NCBI RefSeq assembly: GCF_009827635.1 | Contig: NZ_WTYW01000001.1 | Span: forward strand, 1,134,001-1,198,000 | Origin: Parapontixanthobacter aurantiacus | GTDB taxonomy: Bacteria > Pseudomonadota > Alphaproteobacteria > Sphingomonadales > Sphingomonadaceae | DNA length: 64,000 bases | Direction: 5' to 3' | In this document: piece by piece, positions 8,773 to 18,517 of the stretch | Layout: the number at the start of each line of letters is the position of its first letter | Numbering within the stretch: the first letter of the stretch is position 1 | Notes under the pieces: model-generated | Databases searched by the model: none | What the model saw: the letters and a program-made list of their open reading frames with translations, nothing else | What the model was told of the DNA's origin: nothing | Position numbers and translations under genes: made by a program

Positions 8773-9791
8773 TCGATGATCGCCATTCCGTCTCCGCCAT
8801 CACCGACGGTCAGGCGGCGCAGGACCCGGCCGCTCTCGTAATCGACTTCGGCCACCGTATCGCTGCCGGTTTCCGCGACGTAGATGCGCGATCCATCGGG
8901 CGACCAGAGGATGGTCACCTGCTGGCGGGTTTCGGCGTTGCCCGGCTCGTCGAGCGCGATAGTGCGCAAAACTGCGCCGCTTTCGGTGTTGATCACTGAC
9001 AGGCTGGTATCGGCAAGGTTCGATGTGACTGCGACATCGCCTTGAGGCCTAACTGCGATCCGGAGGGGGAAGGCGCCCGTGGCGACTTCACGGCGAATTG
9101 CGAGCGTTTGGGGATCGAGCGCAAAGGCCTTGTTCGAACCGCGGGCGCTGACCCACAAGGTCTTGCCATCGGGCGAAAGCGCGATGCCCTCGGGTTCGAT
9201 GCCGACTTCGACGGAGCGCGGCGCGCGGCGGGTCAGCAAGTCGACTGCGGTCACTGTCTTCGACCCCAAATCCGTCGTCCAGGCATGGCGCGCATCCGGC
9301 GATACGGCCAGCATGTGCGTGCCTTCCTGTCCCGTCGCAAATTCGAATGTTTCGGCCTCGCCCAGCGGGTTCCTGATCCAGAAAATCGACTTGCGTCCCT
9401 CGGCCGTTGCATAAAGATCGCCATTTGCATGCCACACTATGCCGTGCGGTCGCGCATTCTCGCCGAGATCGACTTCGCCTACGCGCTTTAGGTCAACGGC
9501 GCGGAAGATCGCCACGCTTTGCCCGCCATAACAGGCGAGCGCCACATGCTCTCCGTCGGGCGAGGCAGCAAGTTCATGCGGGTTCGTGCAACTATCGACG
9601 CGGATGGCTTCCCCGCCCGTGTCGAGATCGAGCTTCGAAAGCGTGTTGCCGAACTTGTTGGCGACGAAGAGGCTGCCGCCTTCAGCGTCCGAGCGGGTCG
9701 AACTTTCGGGAAGAGACGCGCAGGCACCGCTCAGCGCGGCCAGCGCCAGAACCACCGACGTTCTCTGTAGAAGCGTCCTATTGCCGGTCAT
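8769..9791 (-). CDS. Exported YncE-like beta-propeller protein, probable lipoprotein
   Basis: A 340-residue protein with a signal sequence ending LSGAC (Cys24), an acceptable though not ideal lipobox. The rest consists of repeated blades with SPDG/SPDA turns (for example LAASPDGEHVALACYG, LAVSPDARHAWTT, LSPDGKTLWVSARGS and LWSPDGSRIYVAETGS), the signature of YVTN/YncE-type seven-bladed propellers. Likely role is a periplasmic or envelope binding scaffold; the ligand is unknown. A strong GGAGGGAGTGAG ribosome-binding site precedes the ATG. The YbjN-type gene 31 bases upstream may share its transcript. Confidence 0.85.
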   Translation of the reverse strand: MTGNRTLLQRTSVVLALAALSGACASLPESSTRSDAEGGSLFVANKFGNTLSKLDLDTGGEAIRVDSCTNPHELAASPDGEHVALACYGGQSVAIFRAVDLKRVGEVDLGENARPHGIVWHANGDLYATAEGRKSIFWIRNPLGEAETFEFATGQEGTHMLAVSPDARHAWTTDLGSKTVTAVDLLTRRAPRSVEVGIEPEGIALSPDGKTLWVSARGSNKAFALDPQTLAIRREVATGAFPLRIAVRPQGDVAVTSNLADTSLSVINTESGAVLRTIALDEPGNAETRQQVTILWSPDGSRIYVAETGSDTVAEVDYESGRVLRRLTVGDGGDGMAIID

Positions 9792-9822
9792 TGTCTCACT
9801 CCCTCCTTATCGCGCCAACCCC

Positions 9823-10311
9823 TCAATCGTCGGCGAAAATGATGTCCGAGGCATCGTTCAACGCCCAGCCGAACTTGTCGAGCGATTTCAGGAATACGCT
9901 CGCGGGAATACCGTCATCCATAATGATGTCCCACGATACATAGGGATCGCCTTCGTCGTCGATCGCCATGGAAAGGAAACGCGTGGTCTTCGTCACTTCG
10001 TTGATCTTCTCCGCCGGCATCGGAGTTTCGCGGTCGAACCACGCACGCAACTGCACCGAATCGCATTGGTCCTTCGTTTCCGCGTCGCAGCCGTAGAAAA
10101 GGATGCTGCCGTTCCATCCACCCATCTGCGTGTAAATGATGGGATCCTCGAACTCGTCCTTCTCGATTTCGACGGGATAGCCCGCATAGCGCATGGCCGA
10201 GCCGATCGTTTGGGGGTCCTTTGCCGTGACGATGTCAGGCGCCGATTGCGCATATAGCGGTGTCGCAGAACACAAGAGCGCGCAGGCGCAGGCAAAGAAT
10301 TTCGATGTCAT
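9823..10311 (-). CDS. Exported YbjN domain-containing protein
   Basis: A 162-residue protein with a signal peptide likely cleaved after LYA (residue 22). The remainder resembles the YbjN fold: a start of the type IGSAMRYAGYPVEIEKDE, a central strand pair with two Cys (FYGCDAETKDQC) and a C-terminal WDIIMDDGIPASVFLKSLDKF. YbjN-type domains are related to type III secretion chaperone folds and of uncertain function; the exported form is common in alphaproteobacteria. A GAGGGGG ribosome-binding site precedes the ATG. Confidence 0.8.
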   Translation of the reverse strand: MTSKFFACACALLCSATPLYAQSAPDIVTAKDPQTIGSAMRYAGYPVEIEKDEFEDPIIYTQMGGWNGSILFYGCDAETKDQCDSVQLRAWFDRETPMPAEKINEVTKTTRFLSMAIDDEGDPYVSWDIIMDDGIPASVFLKSLDKFGWALNDASDIIFADD

Positions 10312-10404
10312 GATGTCCCCCTCATGCGCGGCACGACGCCACGCCGGAAGAAGGCTACTATCTTCGGCGACCTTGCAAAAGCGTTTCCCCGCGCAGAAAA
10401 GCGA

Positions 10405-10431
10405 AAGGGCCGAGCATCGCGCCCGGCCCTT
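10405..10431 (-). terminator. Terminator of the M2 peptidase gene
   Basis: An 8-bp inverted repeat, AAGGGCCG and CGGCCCTT, lies 11 bases past the stop of the minus-strand M2 peptidase gene. On that strand it is followed by TTCGCTTTTC, an interrupted T-rich stretch. It probably ends this transcript. Confidence 0.6.
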
Positions 10432-10441
10432 CCCTATCGCC

Positions 10442-12289
10442 TTACCAGCCGGTCGGCTTGCCTTCGTTCTGTTCGTCGAGCCACGCCTTCAGCGGCGCGA
10501 AATACTCGATCATCGCCTCGCCGCTCATTTCGCGCGAGCCGGTGAATGCTTCCAGCGCATCCGGCCAGGGCTTCGACGCGCCCATTTCGAGCATCGCGTT
10601 GAGGTTTCGTCCCACTTCCTCGTTGCCATAGAAAGAGCAACGGTGAAGCGGTCCTTCCCAGCCCGCCTGATCGCATGCGGCCTTGTAGAACTGGAATTGC
10701 AGAATACGGGCGAGGAAATAGCGCGAATAGGGCGTGTTGCCCGGAATGTGATACTTCGCGCCCGGATCGAAGGCGTCGGCGGGACGCTCGACCGGCGGCG
10801 TGATGCCCTGGTATTCGCGCTTCAGCTCATGCCATGCCGAATTGTACTCAGCAGGCGTGATGGAGCCGTCGAACACGCCCCAGCGCCACTTGTCGACGAG
10901 CAGGCCGAAAGGCAGGAAGGCGACCTTGTCCATCGCCTGCCGCAAGAGAAGGCCGATATCCTTGTCTGCGCCCGGCACGTCTGCGCGATCGAGCATGTCG
11001 ATCTGGACGAGATATTCGGGCGTGATCGACAAAGCGACCATATCACCGATCGCCTCGTGGAAGCCGTCATTCGCGCCGTTCAGATAAAGATAGGGCTGCT
11101 CGTTATAGGCCCGCTGATAATAGTTGTGACCGAGTTCATGATGGATGGTGATGAAGTCGTCGGCATTCTTCTTGATGCACATCTTGATGCGGATGTCGTC
11201 CTTATTATCGACATCCCAAGCGCTCGCGTGGCAGACGACTTCGCGATCGGCCGGCTTCGTGAACTGGCTGCGCTCGTAGAAGGTTTCAGGCAGCGGCTCG
11301 AAACCGAGCGAGGAGAAGAACTGCTCGCCCACGCGAACCATGTCGGTCTCGCTATAGCCCTTCTTCTCGATGAGATCGGTCAGGTCGTAGCCGATGTCGC
11401 CGGCCCCTTCGGGTGCGACGAGCGGATAGATGTTGCCCCATTCCTGCGCCCACATATTGCCGAGCAGGTCGGCGCGGATCGGACCGGTGGCGGGCTGCAC
11501 CTCGTCGCCGTATTTCTCGTTCAGCTTCGCCCGGACGTAGGTATGCAGGCTGTCGTAGAGCGGTTTGACCTCGGACCATAGGCGCTCGGTCGTGGCGGCA
11601 AATTCCTCGGGCTCCATATCGTAGCCGGAGCGCCACATCGACCCGACGTCGGCGAAACCGAGCTCTTCCGCGCCATCATTCGCAATGGCGACCATGCGGG
11701 CATAGTCTTCCTTCATCGGAGCGCCGACATTGGTATGCCAGCTTGCCCACATTTCTGCGTATTCGGCAGGGGTATGGTCGAGATTGCCCATCTCGGCCTC
11801 GATGTCGCTGCCGTTGATCGGCTCGCCGTTCAGCGTGCCCTTGCCCTTGCCGTACTGGCTGTTGAGGCCGGTCGCGATCTCGTTCAGCTCGGTGGCCGCC
11901 CCGTCGGCGGTCGGAGCGGGCAGGACGATGCCGTTGCGCAAGATGTCGAGCTTGCGCGCAACGTCGGCGTCGAGACCCGGAACCTGCGCATATTTCGCCG
12001 CTTCGAGCGCGTATTTCACCGATTTCTCGGTACCTTCCGCGCCGATCTGCGCGGCGAGCGCATCGGTATCGTGGTTGATGTAGGTGGAATTGATCCAGTA
12101 GACCCGCGAGGCTTCGATCGAATAGTCGAACAGGTCGTTTTCGACCATTGCGACCCAGTCCTTTGCGCCCTCTGACGTCATCGGGAAGGTCGCGTCCTGC
12201 GACATGGCGGAGGCGTTGTGGTCGTCGGCCATGGCCGGGGTTGCGAGGGAAATGGCAAGCGCCGACAGCGCTACGCTAGCGAATTTCAT
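10442..12289 (-). CDS. M2 family peptidyl-dipeptidase (ACE-like zinc metallopeptidase)
   Basis: Bacterial homologues of angiotensin-converting enzyme release C-terminal dipeptides in the periplasm. The 615-residue protein has a signal peptide cleaved near AMA (residue 21), the zinc motif HHELGHNYY at about residue 382, and a downstream NDGFHEAIGDMVALS segment with the third ligand Glu. Length equals one ACE domain. Two more exported peptidase-type or envelope genes lie on the same strand nearby, pointing to extracellular peptide use. No lipobox is seen. Confidence 0.93.
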   Translation of the reverse strand: MKFASVALSALAISLATPAMADDHNASAMSQDATFPMTSEGAKDWVAMVENDLFDYSIEASRVYWINSTYINHDTDALAAQIGAEGTEKSVKYALEAAKYAQVPGLDADVARKLDILRNGIVLPAPTADGAATELNEIATGLNSQYGKGKGTLNGEPINGSDIEAEMGNLDHTPAEYAEMWASWHTNVGAPMKEDYARMVAIANDGAEELGFADVGSMWRSGYDMEPEEFAATTERLWSEVKPLYDSLHTYVRAKLNEKYGDEVQPATGPIRADLLGNMWAQEWGNIYPLVAPEGAGDIGYDLTDLIEKKGYSETDMVRVGEQFFSSLGFEPLPETFYERSQFTKPADREVVCHASAWDVDNKDDIRIKMCIKKNADDFITIHHELGHNYYQRAYNEQPYLYLNGANDGFHEAIGDMVALSITPEYLVQIDMLDRADVPGADKDIGLLLRQAMDKVAFLPFGLLVDKWRWGVFDGSITPAEYNSAWHELKREYQGITPPVERPADAFDPGAKYHIPGNTPYSRYFLARILQFQFYKAACDQAGWEGPLHRCSFYGNEEVGRNLNAMLEMGASKPWPDALEAFTGSREMSGEAMIEYFAPLKAWLDEQNEGKPTGW

Positions 12290-12359
12290 GATGGGCTATG
12301 TCCTCTTCGATCGGTAATGATTTCAACTGTTACCGGAATGAACCTGTTGCCAGGCTTAA

Positions 12360-13112
12360 TCAATCGAGGAATGCCGCGATTTCCTCACCCAAGGCCGCTT
12401 CGGTGACGCTGGACATGTGCGTCCCGGAAATTTCGACGTGCTGCGCATCGGGCAAGGCATCCGCGAGCTCTTCGGGCGATCCGTTGTCGCGGTCGTCCGC
12501 TCCGCAAAGAACCAGAGTCGGCATGGTGATGCGCGAAAGTTCGTGAGGCTCCGTATCGGACACGGATTGCAGGAGAGCGCGTGCCGCCACCCGGTCGACT
12601 TTCATCGTCTTCATGAAGGCGGCGGCGAAGAATGCCGGATCGCCGCGCTTGATCTCGTCGAACCGGTCGATCGCATCGATGAAGAAGGCGGCGCGCTCGT
12701 TCCACCCGGCCAGCCCCTGCAAACCCATGCCCGACAGGACCAGCCGCCGCGGGGCAAGGCCCGATACGACCGCGCGGACGGCAGTGCGCGCGCCAAGCGA
12801 GAAGCCGACGAGGTCGTACGCTTCTATCTCCAGCCGGTTAAGCACCGCGGCAACATCCCTTGCCAGAACGTCATCTGGGTAGAATGTGGGGTCATGCGGC
12901 TTGCCGCTATGCCCATGAGCGCGCAGATCCGGCATGATGCATTCGAAACCGGCTTGCGCAATCCGCTCTGCGTGACTGTATTTGATCCAGTTGGTGTTCG
13001 CATCGGAAAACAGGCCGTGAAGCATCAGCACGGGTCGGCCCTCACCCATCCGGTGCACCGCCAGAGGCGTTCCGTCGAAGCTATCGACTATCGTCATCGT
13101 CGGCTCGCTCAT
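12360..13112 (-). CDS. Alpha/beta hydrolase
   Basis: A 250-residue single-domain alpha/beta hydrolase. HG (in VLMLHGLFSD) forms the oxyanion region, GFSLGA is the nucleophile elbow, a CGADD segment carries the acidic residue, and GTHMSSV near the C-terminus carries the catalytic His. The cap region is short. No signal peptide is present. The start at 13112 (MSEPTMTIVDSFDG) has GAGG just upstream and is preferred over an in-frame ATG eight codons earlier. The substrate is unknown; esterase or C-C hydrolase activity are both possible. Confidence 0.85.
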   Translation of the reverse strand: MSEPTMTIVDSFDGTPLAVHRMGEGRPVLMLHGLFSDANTNWIKYSHAERIAQAGFECIMPDLRAHGHSGKPHDPTFYPDDVLARDVAAVLNRLEIEAYDLVGFSLGARTAVRAVVSGLAPRRLVLSGMGLQGLAGWNERAAFFIDAIDRFDEIKRGDPAFFAAAFMKTMKVDRVAARALLQSVSDTEPHELSRITMPTLVLCGADDRDNGSPEELADALPDAQHVEISGTHMSSVTEAALGEEIAAFLD

Positions 13113-13142
13113 GATATGGCCTCGTATGTCCGGCAAAAACGG

Positions 13143-13736
13143 TCAGCGAAAGAAGCAGTTCGTGCCTGCATACAGCCCGGTAATAGGCGCATCCGCGCTT
13201 TCATCCGCGAGAAAGCCGTTAATCGCGCCGCTCGAAAATTCGGTGCCGAGCGTACTGCCATCGATGATCTCGATGATTCGCGACCGCTCCGCCTCAGCAC
13301 GCGTCGTCCCGATGCCGACCCCGTCGATGGTCGATTGCTTGCCGCGTTCGTCAACCAGCCAGCCGACGAACTCGCCATCCTGGAAATTGAGGGTCAGGCT
13401 GCCGAAACTCGTGAACTTCATCGGCCCTGCGCCGCATTCGTTGTTGATGGTCCGCTCCGGCTCGTCTTCCAAAAGGTTCTGAAGCAGCCCTTCCACCGTG
13501 CCGCGCTTTGCGCCGAAACCGAGCAGCAAGCCGGAACCGCGTGGAGCAACGATGCGCAAGCCCTCTCCGTCCAAAGCAATCGAAGCGGCCTCGACCGAGT
13601 CGAACGCCTGGATCGTCGCCGCATCGAGCGCCTTGCGATTGGCCTCGATAGCCTCCTCATCGCCGTCCGAACCGGAACAGGCGGCAAGCGCGCAAGCGAG
13701 CGACAGCGCGAGCAGTGACGGGAGGATCGCACGCAC
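13143..13736 (-). CDS. Lipoprotein of unknown function
   Basis: A 197-residue protein with a clean lipobox (LAAC, Cys20), so it should be lipidated and exported. The mature part begins with an acidic linker and has a predicted mixed alpha/beta domain with a conserved-looking NNECGAGPMKF and a terminal TNCFF; three cysteines remain after lipidation. I do not recognise a family. It begins 7 bases after asd and ends 30 bases before the hydrolase start, so the three genes probably form one minus-strand transcript. Confidence 0.7.
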   Translation of the reverse strand: MRAILPSLLALSLACALAACSGSDGDEEAIEANRKALDAATIQAFDSVEAASIALDGEGLRIVAPRGSGLLLGFGAKRGTVEGLLQNLLEDEPERTINNECGAGPMKFTSFGSLTLNFQDGEFVGWLVDERGKQSTIDGVGIGTTRAEAERSRIIEIIDGSTLGTEFSSGAINGFLADESADAPITGLYAGTNCFFR

Positions 13737-13743
13737 CTTGCGA

Positions 13744-14769
13744 TCAGCCCTTCTTGAGATGACGCCGGCCGAGCAGTTCCGCGATCTGCACGGCGTTCAG
13801 GGCTGCCCCTTTTCGCAAATTGTCGCTCACGCACCAAAGCGTCAGACCGTTTTCGACCGTCGGATCTTCGCGCACACGGCTGATATAAGTCGCGCTGTCG
13901 CCGGCGCTTTCGACGGGCGTAACGTATCCGCCGTCCTCGCGCTTGTCGATTAGCATGCAACCCGGCGCCTCGCGGAGGATTTCCTGCGCTTGGTCCGCCG
14001 AAATTTCCTTCTCGAACTCGATGTTCACTGCCTCGGAATGGCCCACGAAGACCGGCACGCGCACGCAGGTCGCATTCAGCTTGATCCTGGGATCGAGGAT
14101 CTTCTTCGTCTCGACCACCATCTTCCACTCTTCCTTGGTGGAGCCGTCATCCATGAACACGTCGATATGCGGGATGACGTTGAAGGCGATCTGCTTCGTA
14201 AACTTTTCCGGTTCGACCGGGTCGCCCACGAAAATTGCCCGGCTCTGCTGGAACAATTCGTCCATGCCGGCCTTCCCCGCGCCGGAAACCGACTGATAGG
14301 TCGAGATGACGACGCGCTTGATGGTGGCCGCATCGTGCAGCGGCTTCAGCGCGACGACGAGCTGCGCAGTCGAGCAGTTGGGATTGGCGATGATGTTGCG
14401 CTTCTTGTAATCGTCGATCGCATCCGGGTTCACCTCGGGTACGATCAGCGGCACGTCCGGGTCCATCCGGTAGAGCGAGGAGTTGTCAATCACGACGCAG
14501 CCGGCTTTTGCAGCCTTAGGCGCGTATTCCTTTGCCGGACCCGAGCCCGCGGCAAAGAGCGCGATGTCCCAGCCCGCCCAGTCGAAATGCTCGATATTCT
14601 TGCACTTGAGCATCTTGCCGGTGTCGCCGAATTCGACTGCCGTCCCGTGGCTGCGCGAACTTGCGACGGCTGCGATCTCGTCGATCGGAAATTCGCGTTC
14701 GGCCAGGATAGCCATCATTTCACGCCCGACATTGCCCGTCGCACCAACGACTGCCACTCGATAACCCAA
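13744..14769 (-). CDS. asd: Aspartate-semialdehyde dehydrogenase
   Basis: Asd reduces aspartyl phosphate to aspartate semialdehyde, the branch point to lysine/DAP, threonine and methionine. The 341-residue protein starts MGYRVAVVGATGNVGREM (NADP-binding GATGNVG), has the catalytic Cys in NPNCSTAQ at about residue 132, and the QSVSGAGKAG segment typical of the family. Length is normal. Its leader on the minus strand contains short GAAC repeats. It appears to head an asd-lipoprotein-hydrolase transcript. Confidence 0.95.
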   Translation of the reverse strand: MGYRVAVVGATGNVGREMMAILAEREFPIDEIAAVASSRSHGTAVEFGDTGKMLKCKNIEHFDWAGWDIALFAAGSGPAKEYAPKAAKAGCVVIDNSSLYRMDPDVPLIVPEVNPDAIDDYKKRNIIANPNCSTAQLVVALKPLHDAATIKRVVISTYQSVSGAGKAGMDELFQQSRAIFVGDPVEPEKFTKQIAFNVIPHIDVFMDDGSTKEEWKMVVETKKILDPRIKLNATCVRVPVFVGHSEAVNIEFEKEISADQAQEILREAPGCMLIDKREDGGYVTPVESAGDSATYISRVREDPTVENGLTLWCVSDNLRKGAALNAVQIAELLGRRHLKKG

Positions 14770-14840
14770 GACAAATTCTCCGTTCGTTCGTGTTCGTTCA
14801 CCGCCCTAGCGCCCTTCATCAGGGGCGCAAGGCGCTTCGC

Positions 14841-17066
14841 CTATTGCGGCGGCGAAACACCGGCCTCTTCAAGAAAGGTCATGATCGTATTCCACATATG
14901 GGGAGAGATGTTCTCTCCCGAAACCCGGTGCGTATAACCGGGATACAACATCATGCGGAACGGGACGTTTCCTTCTTGCAGGGCCGCGATCAGTTCCGAG
15001 GAATTTTCGAACACCACATTGTCGTCGGCCATGCCATGAATGATGAGCAGCGGGTCCTCGATCTCGGTCGCGTTGGGTATGACCGCAGCCGCCTCGTAAG
15101 CCTCCGGCACCTTCGACGGGTCGCCCATGTAACGCTCGGTGTAATGGGTATCGTAGAGCTCCCACTTGGTCACCGGCGCGCCCGCGATCCCGGCAGCGTA
15201 AAGGCCCGGATCGGCCTGCAGCTGCTTCAGCGTCATGTAACCGCCATAGGACCAGCCATAGAGCGCGATCTTGTCGCCATCCACGAAGTCGAGCGACTTG
15301 AGATATTCCGCGCCGGCCTTCTGGTCGGCGACCTCGACCCCGCCCATCGCGCGATAGAGCGGCTGTTCGAATGCGACACCGCGATTGGCGCTGCCGCGAT
15401 TGTCGAGCTCGAACCAGATATAGCCCGCATCGACAACCGCCTGCTGCAAGGCTCCGTCCCAGCCACGGGTCACGACCTGCGGTCCCGGCCCGCTATAATG
15501 GTAGTAGATTACCGGATAGCGTTTCCCCGCTTCCATCGGCGGCGTGACCATCTTCCAGTACAGATCGGTCTCTCCGTCCGCCGCCTTGATCGTTCCGAAC
15601 TGCGCTGGACGATGGCTCGGAAGATAGCGCGCATAAGGATGTTCGGCGTCGAGCGCGTTCTCCTCCACCCATTGCAGACGTGATCCGTTAATATTGGCGA
15701 GATAGCTTTGCGTCGGCTGCTCGGTATTAGAGCGCGTGATGTAGAGCGCACTGCCGTCGCTATCCATGCTCGCGCTGTTGGTGAATGCCGGATCGGTCAG
15801 GCGCTGCGGCGTGCCGCTGCCGTCCAGCCGCGCTTTGTAGATCTGCTGCGTCAGCACACCGCTCGTCGCTTGATAGAAGAATTCACCGGTTTTTTCGTTC
15901 ACACCGACCAGCGCGGTCGTCGGCTCGTCGCCGCTCGTCAGGCGCAGCCAGTCCGTTCCGTCGAACCGGTAGAAATGTCCGTATCCATCGCGCTCCGACC
16001 ACCACAGAAGCGAGCCGTCCTCCAGAAAGCGGTAATTATCCGACAGGTTGATCCAGTAGTCGTCCTGCGCGGCATTCTCGGTGAACCAGACTTCGCTCGC
16101 GCCAGTCGCCGGATCGACACGCAGCATGTCGAGCCTTGTCTGTTCGCGGTTCTGCCGCTGGACGTAGAGCGCGCTGCCATCCGGCGCCCAATCAACGCGC
16201 GCCAGGTAGATGTCCGTCTCTTCGCCAAGATCGACCTTGATCCGGTTCTGCCCGTCGGGGTCCATGACGTAAAGCTCGACGATGGCGTTGTCGGACCCCG
16301 CGACGGGGTAGCGCTGTTCGAAGACCTTCGTGCCGGTCGCACCGATCGCGGCACGGGTCACAATGCCGACCGGACTTTCATCGGTGCGCTGGACAGCGAT
16401 GCGGCGTTCCTCGGGCCCCCACCAATAGCCGGTCAGGCGGCCCATTTCCTCCTGCGCGACGAACTCCGCCTCGCCCCAGCGAATCGTGTCGCCCTCTTTC
16501 GGGGTTATCGGACGGGGTTCCTCGCCCACTTCACCGACCCACAGGCGACGATCGCGCACGAAGGACAGGAAGGTGCTTTCCGGGCTGAGCTTGGGATTGA
16601 GTTCGCTGTCCTCGCTCTGTGTCAGCCGCCGGACCGATCCGTCCAGCCCAGCAAGATAGAGATCGCCATCGAGTGGCACGAGCAAAGCCGCACCGTCGGC
16701 GGTCCATTCGTAGGAAACGATGCCCGACAGATTGCCGATCCGCTGCCGCTCGCGCTGCATCTTCTCGTCCTCGGACAGTTCCTGTCCTGATCCGAGGCTC
16801 TCGGAATCGACCAGCATCGACCACTCGCCGGTTTGGCGATCATAACCCCACAAATCGTAGCGCTCGCGATCTTCCGCGCGATTCCGCAGCAGCGTCAGAT
16901 AGCGCCCGTCGGGCGACAATTTCGCCTGACGCGGGGCCGGCCCGTCGAGCGAGGGCGAGGCGAATACCCGCTCGAAGCTAAGCTGCGGAGCGCTCGTCAC
17001 GCTTTGTTCCTGCGCCGCGACGGGGCTGGCGAACAGCAGGGCGGCGGCGGTGATGGCAAAGCGCAT
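14841..17066 (-). CDS. Exported S9 family prolyl oligopeptidase (DPP IV-like)
   Basis: A 741-residue secreted serine peptidase. It has a signal peptide (cleavage near SPVAAQ), a long N-terminal beta-propeller (DPPIV_N type) and a C-terminal alpha/beta-hydrolase catalytic domain. Visible active-site elements are GWSYGGYM with the nucleophile Ser near residue 605, an Asp in ADDNVV, and the His in YTHRVSGE. A Glu motif (FVAQEEMGR) in the propeller matches the double-Glu dipeptide-anchoring site of DPP IV enzymes. It likely removes X-Pro dipeptides in the periplasm, complementing the M2 dipeptidase upstream. Confidence 0.92.
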   Translation of the reverse strand: MRFAITAAALLFASPVAAQEQSVTSAPQLSFERVFASPSLDGPAPRQAKLSPDGRYLTLLRNRAEDRERYDLWGYDRQTGEWSMLVDSESLGSGQELSEDEKMQRERQRIGNLSGIVSYEWTADGAALLVPLDGDLYLAGLDGSVRRLTQSEDSELNPKLSPESTFLSFVRDRRLWVGEVGEEPRPITPKEGDTIRWGEAEFVAQEEMGRLTGYWWGPEERRIAVQRTDESPVGIVTRAAIGATGTKVFEQRYPVAGSDNAIVELYVMDPDGQNRIKVDLGEETDIYLARVDWAPDGSALYVQRQNREQTRLDMLRVDPATGASEVWFTENAAQDDYWINLSDNYRFLEDGSLLWWSERDGYGHFYRFDGTDWLRLTSGDEPTTALVGVNEKTGEFFYQATSGVLTQQIYKARLDGSGTPQRLTDPAFTNSASMDSDGSALYITRSNTEQPTQSYLANINGSRLQWVEENALDAEHPYARYLPSHRPAQFGTIKAADGETDLYWKMVTPPMEAGKRYPVIYYHYSGPGPQVVTRGWDGALQQAVVDAGYIWFELDNRGSANRGVAFEQPLYRAMGGVEVADQKAGAEYLKSLDFVDGDKIALYGWSYGGYMTLKQLQADPGLYAAGIAGAPVTKWELYDTHYTERYMGDPSKVPEAYEAAAVIPNATEIEDPLLIIHGMADDNVVFENSSELIAALQEGNVPFRMMLYPGYTHRVSGENISPHMWNTIMTFLEEAGVSPPQ

Positions 17067-17186
17067 GTCAATCGGAAACCTCGTTCTTGGCGGGCGTAAG
17101 CTGGCGGCGCGGCATCAAGCGCTATCGCGTCGTTGCCTCGCGGCCATGCTCCTCGCAATGGTGAGGCAACTTGGCAAGCTCCAACG

Positions 17187-17216
17187 AAAAAGGGCGGCCC
17201 GACCGGACCGCCCTTT
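17187..17216 (-). terminator. Rho-independent terminator of the trmD-rplS operon
   Basis: A 9-bp inverted repeat, AAAGGGCGG and CCGCCCTTT, located 26 bases beyond the rplS stop. On the minus strand the hairpin runs into five T residues. This is a convincing intrinsic terminator. Confidence 0.8.
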
Positions 17217-17241
17217 CCCTAATAATTTGCCTTGCGGCAGC

Positions 17242-17616
17242 TTATGCCTTGGGGGCGTTGTCGCGACGTTCCGCAATACGGGCCCGCTTGCCGGTACGAC
17301 CGCGCAGATAATACAGCTTCGCACGGCGTACCACACCGCGGCGAACCACCGTGATGCTTTCGACATTGGGCGAGTAGAGCGGGAACACGCGCTCCACGCC
17401 TTCGCCGAAGCTCATCTTGCGAACGGTGAAATTGCTGTTCAGCGCGCGGTTCGAACGCGCGATGCACACGCCTTCGAAGTTCTGCACGCGAGTACGCTCG
17501 CCTTCGACGACGCGCACGCCGACGCGCACGGTGTCGCCCGCGCGAAAATCCGGAATTTCCTTGCCTTCTGCAAGTTGCTCGATCGCTTCCGCTTCGAGCT
17601 GCTGGATGAGGTTCAT
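17242..17616 (-). CDS. rplS: 50S ribosomal protein L19
   Basis: L19 sits at the 30S-50S interface. The 124-residue protein has the family features [30 protein letters not shown], and a downstream [11 protein letters not shown] stretch, then the Arg/Lys-rich [17 protein letters not shown]. Length is normal. It follows trmD by 12 bases with an AAGGA ribosome-binding site, and ends at a strong terminator. Confidence 0.98.
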   Translation of the reverse strand: MNLIQQLEAEAIEQLAEGKEIPDFRAGDTVRVGVRVVEGERTRVQNFEGVCIARSNRALNSNFTVRKMSFGEGVERVFPLYSPNVESITVVRRGVVRRAKLYYLRGRTGKRARIAERRDNAPKA

Positions 17617-17628
17617 GGCCCCTGGTCC

Positions 17629-18354
17629 TTAGTCTTCGTGCCGCGCGCCAGAGGCAGACTGGTCCCGAGCGTCACAGTAACGCTCCCAAAGGTCCGGCCT
17701 GCGTAACCGAGTATCGTTCTCGCTCCTTGCCTTGCGCCAAGCAGCGATCTTCGCATGATCCCCCGATCGCAGCACTTCGGGGATCGTGCGCCCTTCCCAT
17801 TCAGATGGTCGGGTATATTGCGGATATTCGAGCAACCCTCCCTCGAAGGACTCCTCGACACCGCTTGAAGCGCCGCCCATTACTCCGGGAAGGAGGCGAA
17901 TGCAAGCGTCCAGTATGGCGAGCGCCGCCGGTTCTCCGCCCGACAGGACGATGTCGCCCAGACTGACCTGCTCGATCTGGGGATAGGCCTCGAAGATCCG
18001 CTCGTCATAGCCTTCGAAACGACCGCACAGAATGGCGACGCCCGGCCCGCCTGCTATCTCGCGGATGCGTTGCTGCGTGATCGGCTGGCCTCGCGGCGTC
18101 ATGGCGAGTATCGGCCTGTCGTCCCGAATGCTTGAAATCGCAGCGCCGAGGACGTCGGCCCGCAGCACCATGCCCGCCCCACCCCCGGCAGGCGTGTCGT
18201 CCACGTTGCGATGCTTGTCCGTCGCGAAGTCGCGCAATTGCACCGCATCGAGCGACCAGTCGCCGCGTTCGAGCGCCCGCCCCGCCAGCGAGTGGCCGAG
18301 CGAACCGGGAAACATCTCTGGGTACAGCGTGAGGACGGTCGCGGCGAAGGTCAT
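17629..18354 (-). CDS. trmD: tRNA (guanine37-N1)-methyltransferase TrmD
   Basis: TrmD methylates G37 next to the anticodon and prevents frameshifting. The 241-residue protein shows the trefoil-knot SAM-binding features [28 protein letters not shown] and a [18 protein letters not shown] stretch. Length is normal. It is normally co-transcribed with rpsP-rimM, but here a plus-strand oxidoreductase gene separates it from rimM, so trmD-rplS must use a promoter within 18355-18517 or inside that gene. Confidence 0.97.
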   Translation of the reverse strand: MTFAATVLTLYPEMFPGSLGHSLAGRALERGDWSLDAVQLRDFATDKHRNVDDTPAGGGAGMVLRADVLGAAISSIRDDRPILAMTPRGQPITQQRIREIAGGPGVAILCGRFEGYDERIFEAYPQIEQVSLGDIVLSGGEPAALAILDACIRLLPGVMGGASSGVEESFEGGLLEYPQYTRPSEWEGRTIPEVLRSGDHAKIAAWRKARSENDTRLRRPDLWERYCDARDQSASGARHED

Positions 18355-18517
18355 TTGTTAATCGTCCTGCAGCTGACCGCGTTAACAGCAGAGGCTTGAT
18401 TGCATCGCCATACGAACCGCGCTAGCGCCTCATGCGCCAAGGGGCTGGCACTCGGATCTGAACAAGCATCGGACATGGTCGGCTCCTGCCAATTCTCGCG
18501 AGCAACGGAAAGAGGAA

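Noticed and set aside
14781-14800. GTTC repeats upstream of asd as a LexA box
   Set aside because: The spacing between GTTC units is 4, 6, 10 or 14 bases, never the 11 required by GTTC-N7-GTTC.
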